This document shows positions 33,339 through 46,029 of a DNA stretch of 64,000 bases, piece after piece. Source of the stretch: Sclerotiophoma versabilis (Eukaryota > Ascomycota > Dothideomycetes > Pleosporales > Didymellaceae); the NCBI GenBank assembly GCA_012274445.1, contig JAAROD010000033.1, positions 1,302,001-1,366,000 of the forward strand. Direction: 5' to 3'. The notes under the pieces are model-generated. The model saw only the letters and a list, made by a program, of their open reading frames with translations, was not told where the DNA came from and did no database searches. The stretch's first letter is position 1. Every line of letters starts with the position of its first letter. Both the position numbers and the translations under genes were made by a program.

Positions 33339-34842
33339 ATGAATAATCTCGCTGCTACTATCAATGTGGATGTCGCAGTCATTGGCGCCGGCTTTGCTGG
33401 CCTTCAAGCCGCCGTCGATGTCCACACGGCGGGATTATCATATGCGATCATCGAAGCCAACGATCGTGTAGGAGGCAAGGCATTAACGACGCAACTGGTT
33501 TCTATCAACGGCATTGTCGAGCTTGGTCCCACATGGATCAATAACGAGACGCAGCCCAGGATGACTGGTTTAGCCGAAAGGTACAATCTCGAAGTTAGTG
33601 AACAGTATATTGAGGGTTTAGGCTTGTTCTACAGTGCCAATGGCACCGCGCTCACTGCCGAGCAAGGTCAGATACCTGAGGTAGGCCTCGAAGCTCCAAT
33701 CTTACAAGGAGGAGGAACGCTGATGATGGACTAAGGGTCCGACCGAAAAAGACCTGGCTACCGTCGAAGCCATTCTCACTTTGACTGAGCTAGAAGCCCA
33801 GAAATTTGACACTGAGCGACCGGGCCATTGGATCAATGGCTCTGGCCCCTTGCTTCCAGATACCTCTCTAGGAGACCTCATGGAACAAAAGGGTGTAGAA
33901 GTAGGCAGCTTTGCACACACTTTTCTCACAGTAAGCCATCGAACAATCACCGGCCTCGACCCGAATGAAGTGAGCATGTACTACCTTCTCGACTTGCTCA
34001 AGCAGACTCACGGGTGGCAAAGCCTTACTGGAGACAATGCACAAGGCGCTCAATACCTCTGGTTTCCTCACGGTATTAGTGAAATTCCAAAAAATATGGC
34101 CAACGACCTTGATGCTGACGCCATAATACTTGGTGATCCCGCCACACATATCACGCAGACGAATTCTACCACAACTGTGCGCACCAAGAATGGCCGCATC
34201 ATTACCGCTAAGAAAATTATTCTTGCAGCTCCATCTAACACATTTACGCACATTGAATTCACGCCCCCACTTCCCCGTTCAAAGCGTTCGCTCGCTACCG
34301 GTACCCTCCGAGGCCGAACTATCAAAACCGCTTTAATCTATAGTAGCCCTTGGTGGCGTGAGTCAGGTCTTCTCGGGAAGATCGCAAGTGCGGGTAATGG
34401 ATCTATTACCACAACTTGGGAACTGACCAATCCGGACACAGGACTTTACGCCCTTGTGCTATTTACATGTGGTTTGGATTACGACAAAGTCGCCGCTAGT
34501 ACGGCAGTGCTCGAGCGCCAGGCAGCTCTGCTCGACGACTTGGCTGAGATTGTTGGTACGGTGCTCGGCGAAGACAAGAAGAACGTCGTTTACAACGTTA
34601 TTGAGTACTTGGAGCGCAACTGGTATGAAGAGCCATATATCGAAGGCGCACCCAACGCTGCCATTGGCCCGGGAGACTGGGCGAGACTAGCGCCTGCGTT
34701 AAGGGATGTCGTTGGGAATGTGCATTTTGCCGGTTCGGAGACGGCGAGTGTGTGGAAGGGTTATATGGAGGGCGCAATTGAGTCGGGGCAGAGGGCTGCG
34801 AGGGAGGTTGTTCAATCTCTCGCAAATAGTACTGGGTCGTAA
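33339..34842 (+). CDS. FAD-dependent amine oxidase (monoamine oxidase-like)
   Basis: Two exons, 33339-33680 and 33736-34842, give 482 residues; the 55-nt intron (GTAGGC...AAG) resolves an apparent frame break and removes a TAA. The N-terminus has the FAD-binding Rossmann motif VIGAGFAGL and the following ENDRVGGK-type region (EANDRVGGKA). WINNETQ and the ELGPTW block match flavin amine oxidases. The C-terminus has FAGSETASVWKGYMEGAIESG, the second FAD-contacting block of the family. The usual covalent-flavin cysteine of mammalian MAO is not evident, so FAD is probably non-covalent. The reaction expected is oxidative deamination of an amine to aldehyde, ammonia and hydrogen peroxide; the substrate is unknown. 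Pairing with a pathway-type regulator suggests inducible catabolic or secondary metabolism. Confidence 0.87.
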
Positions 34843-36265
34843 AGTTAATGTTGAACCTCACGAAAGAGGCATGGTAATAATGAATAGATTTGGGCATGTA
34901 GTTATTGTCTAACATAGCTTATGCTCCGATATTAGTGAGGAAAATACCAATTTTGGGTGTCTGCATGCTACGGAGGTGGGTACACGTAATCTTGCGGTGG
35001 TATAAAGCCGTACTATCTGACGTTTGCACCCATTCAGGTGGTCGAGGACCGTAACAGAAGACTAGAACTGGCTAGCCTGGTGCTTCTGGTGGAGGCTGCG
35101 GTGGCATACCAGGTCTAAGCACAGGAGAAACTTGTGTTGTAGCTAGGTGGAGCGGCTGGTTGATTAGTACGACACCAATCGTTTGACGTGAGCAGTTTCC
35201 GAGGTGTTTGACTGGGTATGTGTGTCTGGACTCCGACTTCTACCTTGCCTTGAACATTGCGCCCGGTCCCATATTCTTTCACTTCTCTTGCAGGAAACTT
35301 TGAACTTACACGCTATGCATATCTTGCATCCCTGTGAATTAGAGCGCCCAAAGCGAGACCAAGCCCCAGCAAATAGTGCCCAATTGTATAGCACCCTCGA
35401 AACCACCCCGATGCGCTAGAACGCTACTGTCGACCTTCAGATTGAGAATGATCTGGATCTAGGCGTGAGAAGGGACGGTGACGGAGACGGTGGTAGTGAC
35501 GGTAAGTATGTCAAAGACAAGGCAACTATGTATGAACAAATACAGTTGCTCAAAGAGCTCTACTCTCCTACAAGAGCTGATCGAGAGCATCGCGTCCAAG
35601 TGGCGTACAAGGCAGCCAAAGTATTGCACGCTCGACAGTCTGTATTGAAGGCTGATACAGTGGGTGCTTCATAGTATACAATCGACTACAGTAGCTTGAA
35701 TTACAAGACGTACGTGGCTTCCGGGCACAGAAAGATCTGATGCGCGCCGTCGAGCAAGCGCTTCAGTTGACATCTTCAAAGCTAAAGATGTCTCCCGACT
35801 AATTTCAGTTGTCTACTGTCCTCGCTGACTGCCTATGCTATCATTGGACAACGCAGGTAAGGAAGACGAGCATTCATGGAGGTCGGATTGGAGCTACATT
35901 GAACGGTAAAAAGATCTCCTTTAAAGGATAAAAAATCAAGAGACAGTAGGAAATCATCAAGGCCCTACCTCTAAGGAGATGATCACTTCTAGGATCAATG
36001 TCCGTCCCTGTTGCCAGTTAAGGACAATTGTGCAGGAGTTGATTCTCAAGTCCTATCAGAATTTTTTAAGGAGTACAAGAGACAAAGTCAATCTTAGGGG
36101 TACGCAATCGATCAAGGCAGAGCATAACGCGGCTTTACTATTATCAAGTACCTGTTTACAGAGTGTAATAGACTGATTGCAGATTCTCGCTTCTAATAGT
36201 CAGGCTTCTACCTGCAGTTCACCGGAAAATTAAGGAATTCTATCAATTGTACGAAACACAGTGAG
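34843..36265. other. Gene-poor spacer with weak coding-like stretches
   Basis: No gene supported. In one plus frame 35204-35674 reads through a single TAG and is rich in charged residues, with coiled-coil-like continuation to about 35800; no family recognised. On the minus strand 34940-35130 is Pro-rich in translation with a stop. These could be remnants of old genes. Confidence 0.35.
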
Positions 36266-36336
36266 TCTTCTCATTCGCTCAGCGCGGACTAATAGGTAGG
36301 TGGGTGACTACTAGCGAATACCTGCTGTTCTAAGTT
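36266..36336 (+). pseudogene. Truncated 5S rRNA pseudogene
   Basis: The sequence resembles the 5S gene at 30750-30868: CTTCTCATTCGCTCAGC corresponds to its CTTCCCGTTCGCTCAGC, and GGTGGGTGACTACTAGCGAA to GGTGGGTGACCACTAGCGAA, but about 20 bases between them are missing and the 5' third is absent. The closing stem is altered (TTCTAAGTTT). Differences include C-to-T changes. It cannot form the 5S fold and is a dead copy. Confidence 0.8.
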
Positions 36337-37461
36337 TGATCATCTTTTCGCATCTCTAGGAAACTCGCAACTTAAACTTTCTGTCCTATGCTAACTCTTC
36401 TAGCTTCGACAGCACGCAAGGTTGCCATCCGAAAAGAAAGAAAGTATCGCCAAAGGGTCGATATCGGCTCTTCTTCGACAGGTTAGATGGCCTTCAGAAC
36501 GCATCTGGCTGACCTTTCCATGTGCAAGTGGGTCTAGTCGACCTCGGCCCCATCTGTTCGCGAGCCGTTTGGTAGTATAGCACCCACAATCCCTAATGGA
36601 CAGCCGTAAAGTAGGCTGAGTGGTGGTTGCACTTGATGATCGTTTGAGCGTAACATTTGAAATCTGAACTACGTCTCGGATTTTTATGAAGAAGTGGCCG
36701 AGGCTTTCATGTTTCAAGACTGCGATGAAGGAGAGAGATGGTGATGGTCTATCAAAACACGGAGAAGACTACGCGATCTCCGACGGGCAATGGATCCCGC
36801 AACGCGTCAGGGTCCGTGCACCATCCGCGAACGCGAAAAGCTCGTGATGTGCGGTAAAGAAGCGGAGTCGCTGAGCATCAAACATCGAGTAACAGATTGC
36901 ACTTTCTGGTCTAAGTCGATGCAGAAAGTTGCCTGATTGGTATGTTTGTTGCAGCCACGGCAGGCGAGCCAGTCTAGTGTGTTCTTTCCTACAACCAAGA
37001 CAGGCGACCGTTGGCTCGGCAAGGGTGCCAATCCTCTTATCAGCTCCCTCAGCGGCGCCGGATCAATCAAGAGCCACGGATAATGACGGTTTATGGAGTG
37101 GTTGTGCAGATACACCTTAGCTGGGTCGATTGCTAGAAATTATCGAGAAAGGGTCCGACAAGACTTCTTCTCCTTCTTCTTCATTCTTTCTTGTGTCTCT
37201 AACGCAAACCACTGTCACTTGGAGAGCTCCCTGCAAGTTGCGCCACGACCACGACACGAGCAGTGGCAAGCTCCAACAACTTGTCGTCCAAGCTGCAGAT
37301 TGCTTGAGTGAGGATCCGTTAGTGATTGTACGGCTCAGCCATCAAATAGCTGCCTGGCAGTACAATTGACCTCTACCAGCTTCCTCGCTCGCGAATTCCA
37401 CCCCAGACCCCCAGACCCCACATAATAGCTTCCTAGTCCCTGCGGACGAAGAAGGATCACG
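36337..37461. other. Upstream region of the glycine decarboxylase gene
   Basis: Composition returns toward normal near 36.7 kb. It carries the promoter and leader of the P-protein gene, with pyrimidine-rich stretches around 37170-37195. No other gene seen. Confidence 0.4.
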
Positions 37462-40400
37462 ATGCGCACAGCGTGCCTTAGAGCAGCGAGCTCTGCCACC
37501 AGGTTCGCTCGTTCCATACGCGTTGCTCAAATCCCTCGCCCAACAGTTGCAAAATGCACACAGCGAGCAGTTGTGAGCTGTGGCCAGCAGCTCCGAGCGT
37601 TCCAGCAAGCTGCGGCCCTCCAGCCGGCCGACGATGTTTTCGAGACCCCCAAACAGAGCACCGACTCTGCAAAGCCTACAGAGGCGCTCGACACTTTTCC
37701 TCGCCGTCATATTGGCCCTTCTGCTGACTCGACGGAGGCTATGCTGAAGGCGCTTGATCCGCCTGTAAGCAGTCTGGATGAGTTTGTGCGCCAGGTCATT
37801 CCTGCAGACATTCTCAACAACCGTGAGCTTAGCGTAGGCAAGCTCTCAGACCGCCATGGCGCAGATTGGCAGGCGAACGGCGTGCCCGAGTCTGTCTTTC
37901 TCAAGAATGCAAAGCGTATCATGGGTCAGAACAGGCCAGGAAAGAGCTTAATCGGTCAGGGTTACTACAACACCAACGTTCCTGAAGTTATCAAGCGCAA
38001 CGTGCTGGAGAACCCCCAATGGTACACCAGCTACACTCCATACCAGCCTGAGATCAGTCAGGGCCGCCTGGAGTCACTTCTCAACTTCCAGACAATGGTC
38101 ACCGATCTGACTGGCCTTTCAATCGCTAACGCCTCACTCCTCGATGAGCCTACAGCTGCTGCTGAGGCTATGACTATGTCCCTCGGTTCGCTGCCAGGGC
38201 CGCGCCAGAAGCGTCCGAACAAGACGTTCCTCGTTTCCTCCGCTTGCCACCCCCAGACCATCCAGGTCCTCCGCTCGCGTGCTGAAGGATTCGGTATCAA
38301 GATCGAAATTGCAGATGTGCTAGCAGACAACAGCAGACGCGTAGAGGAGCTCGGACAAGATCTCGTTGGTGTTCTGGCTCAGTACCCTGACACCGACGGT
38401 GGTGTCAGCGACTTCCGCGGTCTCGCAGATAAGGTTCACAAGCAGGGCGCGCTCTTCAGCGTAGCTTCTGACCTCCTCGCGCTCACACTGCTCACTCCAC
38501 CAGGAGAGTTTGGCGCAGATATCGCCTTTGGAAACGCACAGCGCTTCGGTGTGCCACTTGGCTTCGGTGGTCCTCACGCTGCATTCTTCGCCAGTGTTGA
38601 CAAGCATAAGCGCAAGATTCCTGGTCGCATCATCGGTCTCTCAAAAGACAGACTAGGCAATCCTGCCGCCCGCCTCGCCCTGCAGACACGAGAGCAGCAC
38701 ATTAGACGTGAGAAGGCCACAAGCAACGTTTGCACCGCGCAAGCGCTGCTCGCCAACATGAGCGCTATGTATGCTGTCTACCACGGACCCAATGGTCTGA
38801 CACAGATTGCGAAGCAGGTTGTGGCAAAGACCAGGCTTGTGCAGCAAGCACTTATCGACGCTGGATACAAGACCGGTACACGTGCGAAGCTGAACAACGC
38901 CCCGGCTGCATTCGACACCTTCGTTGTGGAGACAGGCAACAACACCGAGCCACTGATTGCTGAGCTGGAGCGCAATGAAATCCTCGTGCGCAAGGTCGAC
39001 GACAGCCATATCGGTCTGTCTTTCGACGAGACGACCACCTCCCAGACCATCTCCGCACTTCTCAAGACTCTGACCAAGGGCAACGCCAAGATTGACTTCT
39101 CGCGAGAGATCGGTATCGAGGCGCCTGAGGGATATGAGAGAACTTCTGAATTTTTGACACACCCAGTCTTCAACTCGCATCATTCCGAGACTGAGCTGCT
39201 CCGCTACATCAACCACCTAGCATCCAAGGACTTGTCTCTCGTCCATTCGATGATTCCTCTTGGCTCCTGCACAATGAAGCTCAACTCGACATCTGAGATG
39301 GCGCCTGTATCTTGGGAGACTACCGGCAACCTGCACCCCTTCCTGCCTCTCGAGCGTGCGAAGGGTTACCTTGAGATGATCGGCCAACTTGAGAAAGACC
39401 TTGCAGACATTACTGGCTTTGACGCTGTATCGCTGCAGCCCAACTCTGGTGCTCAGGGTGAGTTTGCCGGTCTGCGCGTTATTCGCAAGTACCTCGAGCA
39501 GCAGCCAGGCAAGAAGCGCGACATTTGCTTGATTCCTGTCTCAGCCCACGGCACCAACCCTGCTAGTGCTGCTATGTGCGGTATGCGCGTTGTACCTGTC
39601 AAGTGTGACGCTGCTACAGGCAACCTTGATATCGCTGATCTTAAGGCCAAGTGCGAGAAGCACAAGGAGGAGCTCGGCGCTTTTATGATCACATACCCTT
39701 CCACCTTTGGTGTCTTCGAGCCTGCAGCCAAGGAAGCATGTGATCTGATCCACCAGTACGGAGGTCAAGTTTACATGGACGGTGCCAATATGAACGCTCA
39801 GATCGGTTTGTGCTCACCTGGCGAAATCGGCGCCGATGTCTGCCATCTTAATCTTCACAAGACCTTCTGTATTCCTCACGGTGGTGGTGGTCCAGGTGTT
39901 GGCCCTATCGGTGTGAAGAGCCACCTCGCTCCCTTCCTGCCCGGTCATTTGAGGAACGAGACTGGTGGCGAACAAGCTGTCTACCCCATCTCTGGTGCAC
40001 CATGGGGCAGCGCCTCCATTTTGCCCATCTCTTGGGCCTACATCAAGATGATGGGCTCTGTTGGATTGACACAAGCCACGAAGATCACACTGCTGAATGC
40101 GAACTACATCCTCTCGAAGCTTAAGCCCCACTACCCTATTCTGTACACTAACGATCAAGGTCGCTGCGCCCACGAGTTCATCCTTGATGTGCGCGGCTTC
40201 AAGGAGACTGCTGGTGTCGAGGCCATCGACGTCGCCAAGCGTCTGCAAGATTACGGTTTCCACGCCCCAACTATGAGTTGGCCCGTTGCCAACACCCTCA
40301 TGATTGAGCCTACCGAGTCCGAGAGCAAGGCCGAGCTCGACCGCTTCTGCGATGCCTTGATTTCGATCCGCAAGGAGATTAAGGATATCGAGGACGGCAA

Positions 40401-40720
40401 GCAGCCCAAGGGTGCTGGCAAAAACTTGCTCACCAATGCGCCCCACAGCCAGCAGGATCTCATTCTTGGCAACTGGGACCGTTCGTACAGCAGGGAAGAT
40501 GCTGCATACCCCTTGCCGTACCTGAAAGAGAAGAAGTTCTGGCCTAGCGTTACCAGGCTTGACGATGGTAAGTCTACCCATTGTTCCACACCGCCTTTAC
40601 AATTGAAGCACGTACTGACCCACGACAGCCTATGGTGACACCAACCTCTTCTGCACTTGTGCCCCTATGGAGTCCGAGGGTGGCGACATCACCGGTGCCG
40701 CCGCACCCAACCCTACCTGA
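37462..40720 (+). CDS. GCV2: Glycine decarboxylase P-protein, mitochondrial
   Basis: Two exons, 37462-40567 and 40629-40720, give 1065 residues; the intron (GTAAGT...CAG) replaces a spurious readthrough end by the conserved C-terminus. Residues 1 to about 50 form an Arg/Ser/Ala-rich mitochondrial targeting sequence. The mature protein begins with the family's RRHIGPS motif. Both halves of the PLP-dependent fold are present, and the pyridoxal-phosphate lysine lies in HLNLHKTFCIPHGGGGPG (Gly-rich loop). The enzyme decarboxylates glycine and passes the aminomethyl group to the lipoyl H-protein in the mitochondrial glycine cleavage complex, feeding one-carbon metabolism. Length matches eukaryotic P-proteins. 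Confidence 0.96.
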
Positions 40721-42799
40721 ATCACTCATTCTCAACACTGAGTGGCTTTTCTTGAGTTCTTGACAATTTGCTGTATTTATATTCAACACCAGCGTGGGAG
40801 TCCGGCGCCTCAACATATCCCTTCCTTCAACACGGCTGGTATCATTCATGGGTTGCATAAGAATGGCGTTTGGGTGAATAGAATCTGATCCAGAGATAAT
40901 AGTGGTGAAGGAAAAGTAGGACCAATTTAGCAAGTCGCATACGTGTTAACCCGCTTACTTGCTATATTCGTGCTGGGATGCTCTTCCATTAATTTTGATC
41001 TTGCCGGATTATAATTCTCAAACAAACGCATCTTCGCGTGCACTAGCTCCTCGTTCGGTGAACAAAGCCTGGACCTTTCAACGACGTGTGTCTTGCAACC
41101 ATATGTTCTGTCCTTCAGGGGGAGAAAGATCGTAGGCTTCGTGCTGATGGGGCTGTCTGCTCCAGTTCCGAAATGTACACAAGGCATAAATAAATGATGT
41201 GGCATTTTGTTACTCTTCTCGTTCCTCCAAAACACAGCTCTTCATGCAGTCATGCTCTGTTTTTACGCATTCGTGCACAAAGTTCAAAGACGACTTACAA
41301 CTGCCCTGCCGTTACAAACAGCTGGAAACATAGTTGGAAACGTCATGACTCTGGAAATTCTTTCTTGAGTACTTCAGAGACATTTCTTAAAGTCTAATTG
41401 AATGCTTTCATGGGAGTTTCTTGCGGCCCCTCCTCTCTCGGAAGATTACTCATTATACCTATGTACCCTACCAAACCACCACTCAATCAAACGCCGTGAA
41501 GACTTTGGCCCGAGAAAGCATGACATGCGAGTGCGAGTCTCTAAATGGAGTATATTATGCTTTGCTATTCCTCAGTTTGAGCAGCGCGGATGCATAAGCC
41601 TTTCTCTCAGGAAAGGTTCAAAGCGAACAGACAAGAAACGCTATGATTCAACTTCAGCTGATACGATAGTGAAGCCAGTCATTTGGCTTTAAGTACTTGC
41701 TGTCCAGAATTTTCTAGATATACTCTCTGATCTACTTTGCCACCTACCTCTTCGAACACTACTGTCCTGTCTAAGCAGCCAAATAACAAAATACAGCTGC
41801 CCTAGCCTCATGATCCTCCGTGTGAGCTCCTCTGCATCACAAGAGTGAGAAAACCAAAAGCAATAACTTATCTGTATGTAGGAGGTACTCAAATCTCTAA
41901 TGCCGATGACTTGTCTATGTCATAGTATAATACCAGTGCCTCGCCTAAGAGACTGCATGGAAAGTTGCATCCAAGCCTATTATTCATTCAACATATCCCC
42001 ATCCACGACCTTTTTACACCTGCAATCCCACAAATGGCCCAAATTCTCCCCTGCATACTTGTCTCTGTAAATCCTCATCCATCTCCCCATCTCCCTCAAC
42101 TCCTCCGAGCACTCAATGTCCTCGGGAATCAAGTGGTTTCTCTCCTTGTCCGCATGCGAGCCTCTTACCAGTAGAACCTAAGCAATTGGCCTACAGGTTT
42201 GACTCACCCAAGCACTTGTGTCAAATCTGGAGAATTCGCAGCGACCCAAGACATATTGGTGTAGCTCGCCAAGTTGATTCTGCCATGAGCCATCCCATGC
42301 ATGTTCCGCAAGTCACACATGCTTTTACCACCCGTATGGAGACCAGCCCTTTCTAATCCCTTCGGTGTTCGCAAGGTGACTGCAAGACTATGCAATGGTA
42401 TCCGTTGTATAATTGATAGTAGTAGGCTCTTGTAACTGTTCCCAGAAATTGTTCAGGTGTGTTTCTGCCACCTGCAGACTGCCCTTATTATTGGAGCTGT
42501 CTCACCTCTTTCTCGTACATTCGTGGAGCAAAAGAATTACTTACTTGAGTGCAGTTTTATGGAGCCAAAGTAAATACGGACGAACGTGAACTTGCTACCC
42601 GCGTGCTCGCGTAGGAAGGACGAAGTCGGAAATAGCTTCCATGGCACGTGAGGGAGCCGCGAGCGCCGAACTGCGGAAGAGCCGAGGCACGGCTAGACTC
42701 CCGCCTCCAGCCTTGGGTCATCAATTCGCGACTCTGTCTACCGTCCGTCTATCCTCCACAGCGGCGCATGACGCTGGTGCAGTGCAAAAGGTAGCCAAA
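40721..42799. other. Intergenic region between GCV2 and PEX14
   Basis: About 2.1 kb with GCV2 3' flank and PEX14 promoter. A minus-strand stretch between about 41980 and 42395 contains two charged, protein-like open segments, but I could not find splice sites that join them in frame, so no gene is called. No tRNA seen. Confidence 0.4.
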
Positions 42800-44041
42800 A
42801 TGGTCCGTGAGGACCTCATAACGTCGGCAGTGTCCTGTGAGTTACCTCATGCCCAACATCATCGCGTAGGCGATACTAATATGCCATAGTTCTCCAGGAC
42901 CCGTCAGTAGCCAATGCACCAGTCGAGAAGCGCATTGCTTTTCTGCAGTCCAAGAATCTCACACAAGAAGAGATCGACGTCTCGCTCGCCCGCGCCGCAT
43001 CAGATGATCCTAGCCAGCCCGGGTCGCCAGCACCGCAGTACTCCTCTCCACCCAACAATGCATATCGCCCACCATCCGCAGCCCCAGCTTATGGTGGCGG
43101 CTACCCTCCACAGTACTGGCCGCAGCCGCCAGCTCCAGAGTAAGCAAGTCTGATTCTCATGACAGAGCTTTGGCTGATGATGATATAGACCACCAAAGCG
43201 CGACTGGCGCGACTACTTCATCATGGCGACCGTCATGGGCGGTGTAGGCTACGGTCTCTACTTCACAGCAAAACGCTACATTCTCCCCGTCATATCCCCT
43301 CCCACCGCACCACAGCTCGAACAGGACAAGGCCTCCATCGACGAGTCCTTCAAGCGCGCTTTCGACCTGCTTGAGCAGCTCAACACCGACACGGCTGCCC
43401 TCAAAGCCAGCGAAGAAGCACGCACATCTCGCCTGGACAACGCGCTTGGCGAAGTCGAGTCCGTGCTTGCAGCCCTGAAGGAGAGCAGCAAGAGGCAAGG
43501 CGACGACAACAGGCGGATCGAAGACGACGTCAGGGGATTGAGGGACCTGATTCCCAAGGCGCTAGACGCACAGAAGGAAGCCAACGACAACCGACTGAAG
43601 GAGCTCAGCACCGAGCTGAAGAGCCTGAAGACACTAGTCGGCAACCGGATGAGTGCGCCGCCGCCCGTTCCTCGAGCCCCCTCGACACCGTACTACGGCA
43701 TGCAGAATCAGCAGCAGAGCCAGAGCCCTGCGCCTACAAACGGTACCAGCACACCTGCTGCGACACCCGCACCACAGGCCACGTCGACCGAGCAGACCAA
43801 TGGATCGACAAATACCGAGACGCATGCTACCCCTGCGATGCCTGGCGGCGCAAGCACAGGAGCAGCCAATGGCACTGCATCGTCAGCCACGCCCGCAGTT
43901 GAGAAGCCCGCTCAATCATGGCGAGGCACCCAAGGCCGCGCCGCAATCCCGGCATGGCAAATGGCCGCCGCAAAAAGATCAGAGGAAGCCAAGAAAGACA
44001 CCTCCGAGAGCGGCACCATAGAAGCAAGCCCAAGCTCCTAA
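42800..44041 (+). CDS. PEX14: Peroxisomal membrane protein Pex14
   Basis: Three exons: 42800-42836 (37 nt), 42890-43139 and 43189-44041, giving 379 residues. The N-terminal Pex14 domain starts MVREDLITSAVSFLQDPSV and continues KRIAFLQSKNLTQEEI, the conserved helical region that binds the WxxxF motifs of Pex5. A Pro/Tyr-rich linker follows. WRDYFIMATVMGGVGYGLY is the membrane-associated segment. A coiled coil extends from about residue 130 to 240, and the C-terminal third is a low-complexity Thr/Ala/Pro/Gln tail. Pex14 forms the docking complex and import pore for matrix proteins at the peroxisome membrane. Introns are 53 and 49 nt with GT-AG borders. It converges on seipin. Confidence 0.94.
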
Positions 44042-44582
44042 GGCGTCTTGGACGACTCCCTGCTGTGGATGGAATACAGATGGTGCGTGGAGGAAGAGGA
44101 GGAGAAGATTCCCTTTCCAAACAAAGACAAGTCAAACAAACACAAGTACATATCTTTGGAGACAAGCCTCGGTTCTTAGGAGACCCTGGCTACTCAGGAG
44201 GACAAGCACAAGGGGACAAACTGGGTCCCACCTGCTGTGGGGGACTGGACTGGACCTAGGGCACGAGAGCTGCTGTAATGCTTTGCGGGGATTGCATCAG
44301 GACGATTTGACTTAATTTGAATATGTATTACTCGTGTTACTCCTACCTGACGAAACGCCATGCTATTAACATGCTCACATCCTCGTAATCGCATTTCGGC
44401 GTAAATCTCATCCGGACGCTTGCCGCTCGAGCTCAGCCTGTTTCCTTGGGCCTCCCTGATTTGCACATCATCTCAGCTCACCTCAAGCTCGGACGCCGGC
44501 GTGGCATCTTCTCAGGCATCAATGTCTCTGCCTTGATCGCCACGTGATCATCCGAGTGCCGGCGTGTGCAAAGGCATCGCTT
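44042..44582. other. Convergent spacer PEX14 / seipin
   Basis: 3' flanks of both genes. Open frames here look accidental. Confidence 0.45.
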
Positions 44583-46029
44583 CTAGCGGTCCCCTTCGTC
44601 TTTGACTCGTTGACCCCTCCCACTGCCTCGCCGCCGAACCCTCTCTCTTTCCCTATCTCGTTCACTGTCCATACCCGTACCCAGCCCGCTGTCCGTGAAC
44701 GCAGCCTGGTCCATAGTCCTCGGCACCGGCTCTTCAAATACAAAATCGTCATCCTCATCGTCCGCCTCAGCTTCTTCTTTGAGCGGTATATCCTCGAGTC
44801 TCTTTTCCTGGTACTCGTCCTTCGTTTCGGCCTTGTTCTCAGGGGACGAGTAGCGCAGTGGCCGCTGGCCCGAGAGCGTGGGGAATGTGCGGTCCGTGTC
44901 GCTGTACTCTGTGCCTGCTTCGCTCGCACCATCAATCTCCTTCTTGACCCTGCGCTCCTCTGGATGCTCGCCGTCTGGTCTGCTTGAAGGTGACGAACTG
45001 AACAGCATGGTAACCATCCCCCATGTTAGGATCACGATGCCCATCTCTGTCCCCCAAAATAAACCCACGAACATCACTGCGCTCAACAGCCTGTGATTGT
45101 ACATGAGCCACCTCAGGCCCTCTAGCTTCGCTTTGATGTGTACCCTGACGCGGTATACTTCCAGCGGTACTCTACTACGCAGCTCGAGTCGCAGGGACGA
45201 CGGGACGGTGGAGGCGAAGTACGCAGACTCAAGCATGCTGATGTGCAGAGTTTCGCTCTCGGTGCCGAAACCGGTAAGATACAAGGGTAAGCGGAGGAGG
45301 CGAAATATATGCTCGGTAGGCCAAGAGCGGTAGGTGAGAATCGCGGGGCGGCGCGAGTGCGCGACGATGGGCAGTTTGGTTGCGGTTGCAGCATGACCGT
45401 TACCTGGAGAGGGAGGTTCAGTAGTGTCGTTGTCCCAGCCTAACATGCTCTTGATCCCCGATGAAGAGGAAGAAGAAGAGTAAGGACCACGCAGAGACAG
45501 TTCAACCATCCAATTTCCCGCATACAAATTGCTCTTGCTTCTCGGCACCACCATCTCTACGCTGACATCGTACTTCTGCCGATTTACTAGCCCTTGCACA
45601 CCTGCGACAGCATGCGGCCATTTCTGCACCTCCTGGCCATGTGTCCTCCTCGAGCCGCTCAAGGCTACTATCGGTGTAGTTCCGTGGTCGAACTGCAGGT
45701 ACACAGGCACAGTGATGCCGCGGATGGGGATGTAGGAGTAGTAGAAGGATGTATATGCGATGACGGCGAAGGCGAACAAGACTGTGGATGTTACGAAGAG
45801 GAGAAACGTGCGCAGGTAGGTTCGCAGGAGGGGTGGAGAGGTCGCGACGCGTAGCGGGAAGAGAACTGTGTCCTGTGAAGCGGTTAGTGATCTGAAGCTT
45901 GCGCGCGCATGGAGTGCGTTGATGGCCCAAGGTTGTGGTGAGAAGGGGAGTATATACCGTAGCATGTTGGACAAATGACCGTTCTCTGTCATAATCGTCC
46001 CTCGATTCGTCCATAGTCGACACCTCCAT
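44583..46029 (-). CDS. SEI1: Seipin (lipid-droplet assembly protein)
   Basis: Two exons, 46029-45958 and 45872-44583, give 453 residues starting MEVSTMDESR. The 85-nt intron (GTATAT...ACAG) is also free of stops in the downstream frame. After a short N-terminus a first membrane helix (TFLLFVTSTVLFAFAVIAY, residues about 45-65) leads into the luminal seipin fold: VPVYLQF, YDVSVEMVVPRSKSN and GNWMVEL. A second membrane helix (LSAVMFVGLFWGTEMGIVIL) follows near residue 285-310. The C-terminal 130 residues are charged, low complexity and cytosolic. Seipin oligomerises at ER-lipid droplet contacts and controls droplet biogenesis. Fungal members often carry this long acidic tail. Confidence 0.88.

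Noticed and set aside
39814..40581. 255-codon minus-strand frame in GCV2
   Set aside because: Antisense shadow of the highly conserved P-protein C-terminal half.
41980..42395. Two charged minus-strand open segments that look like exons
   Set aside because: No splice pair joins them in a single frame, the candidate intron would be under 40 nt, and no family was recognised.
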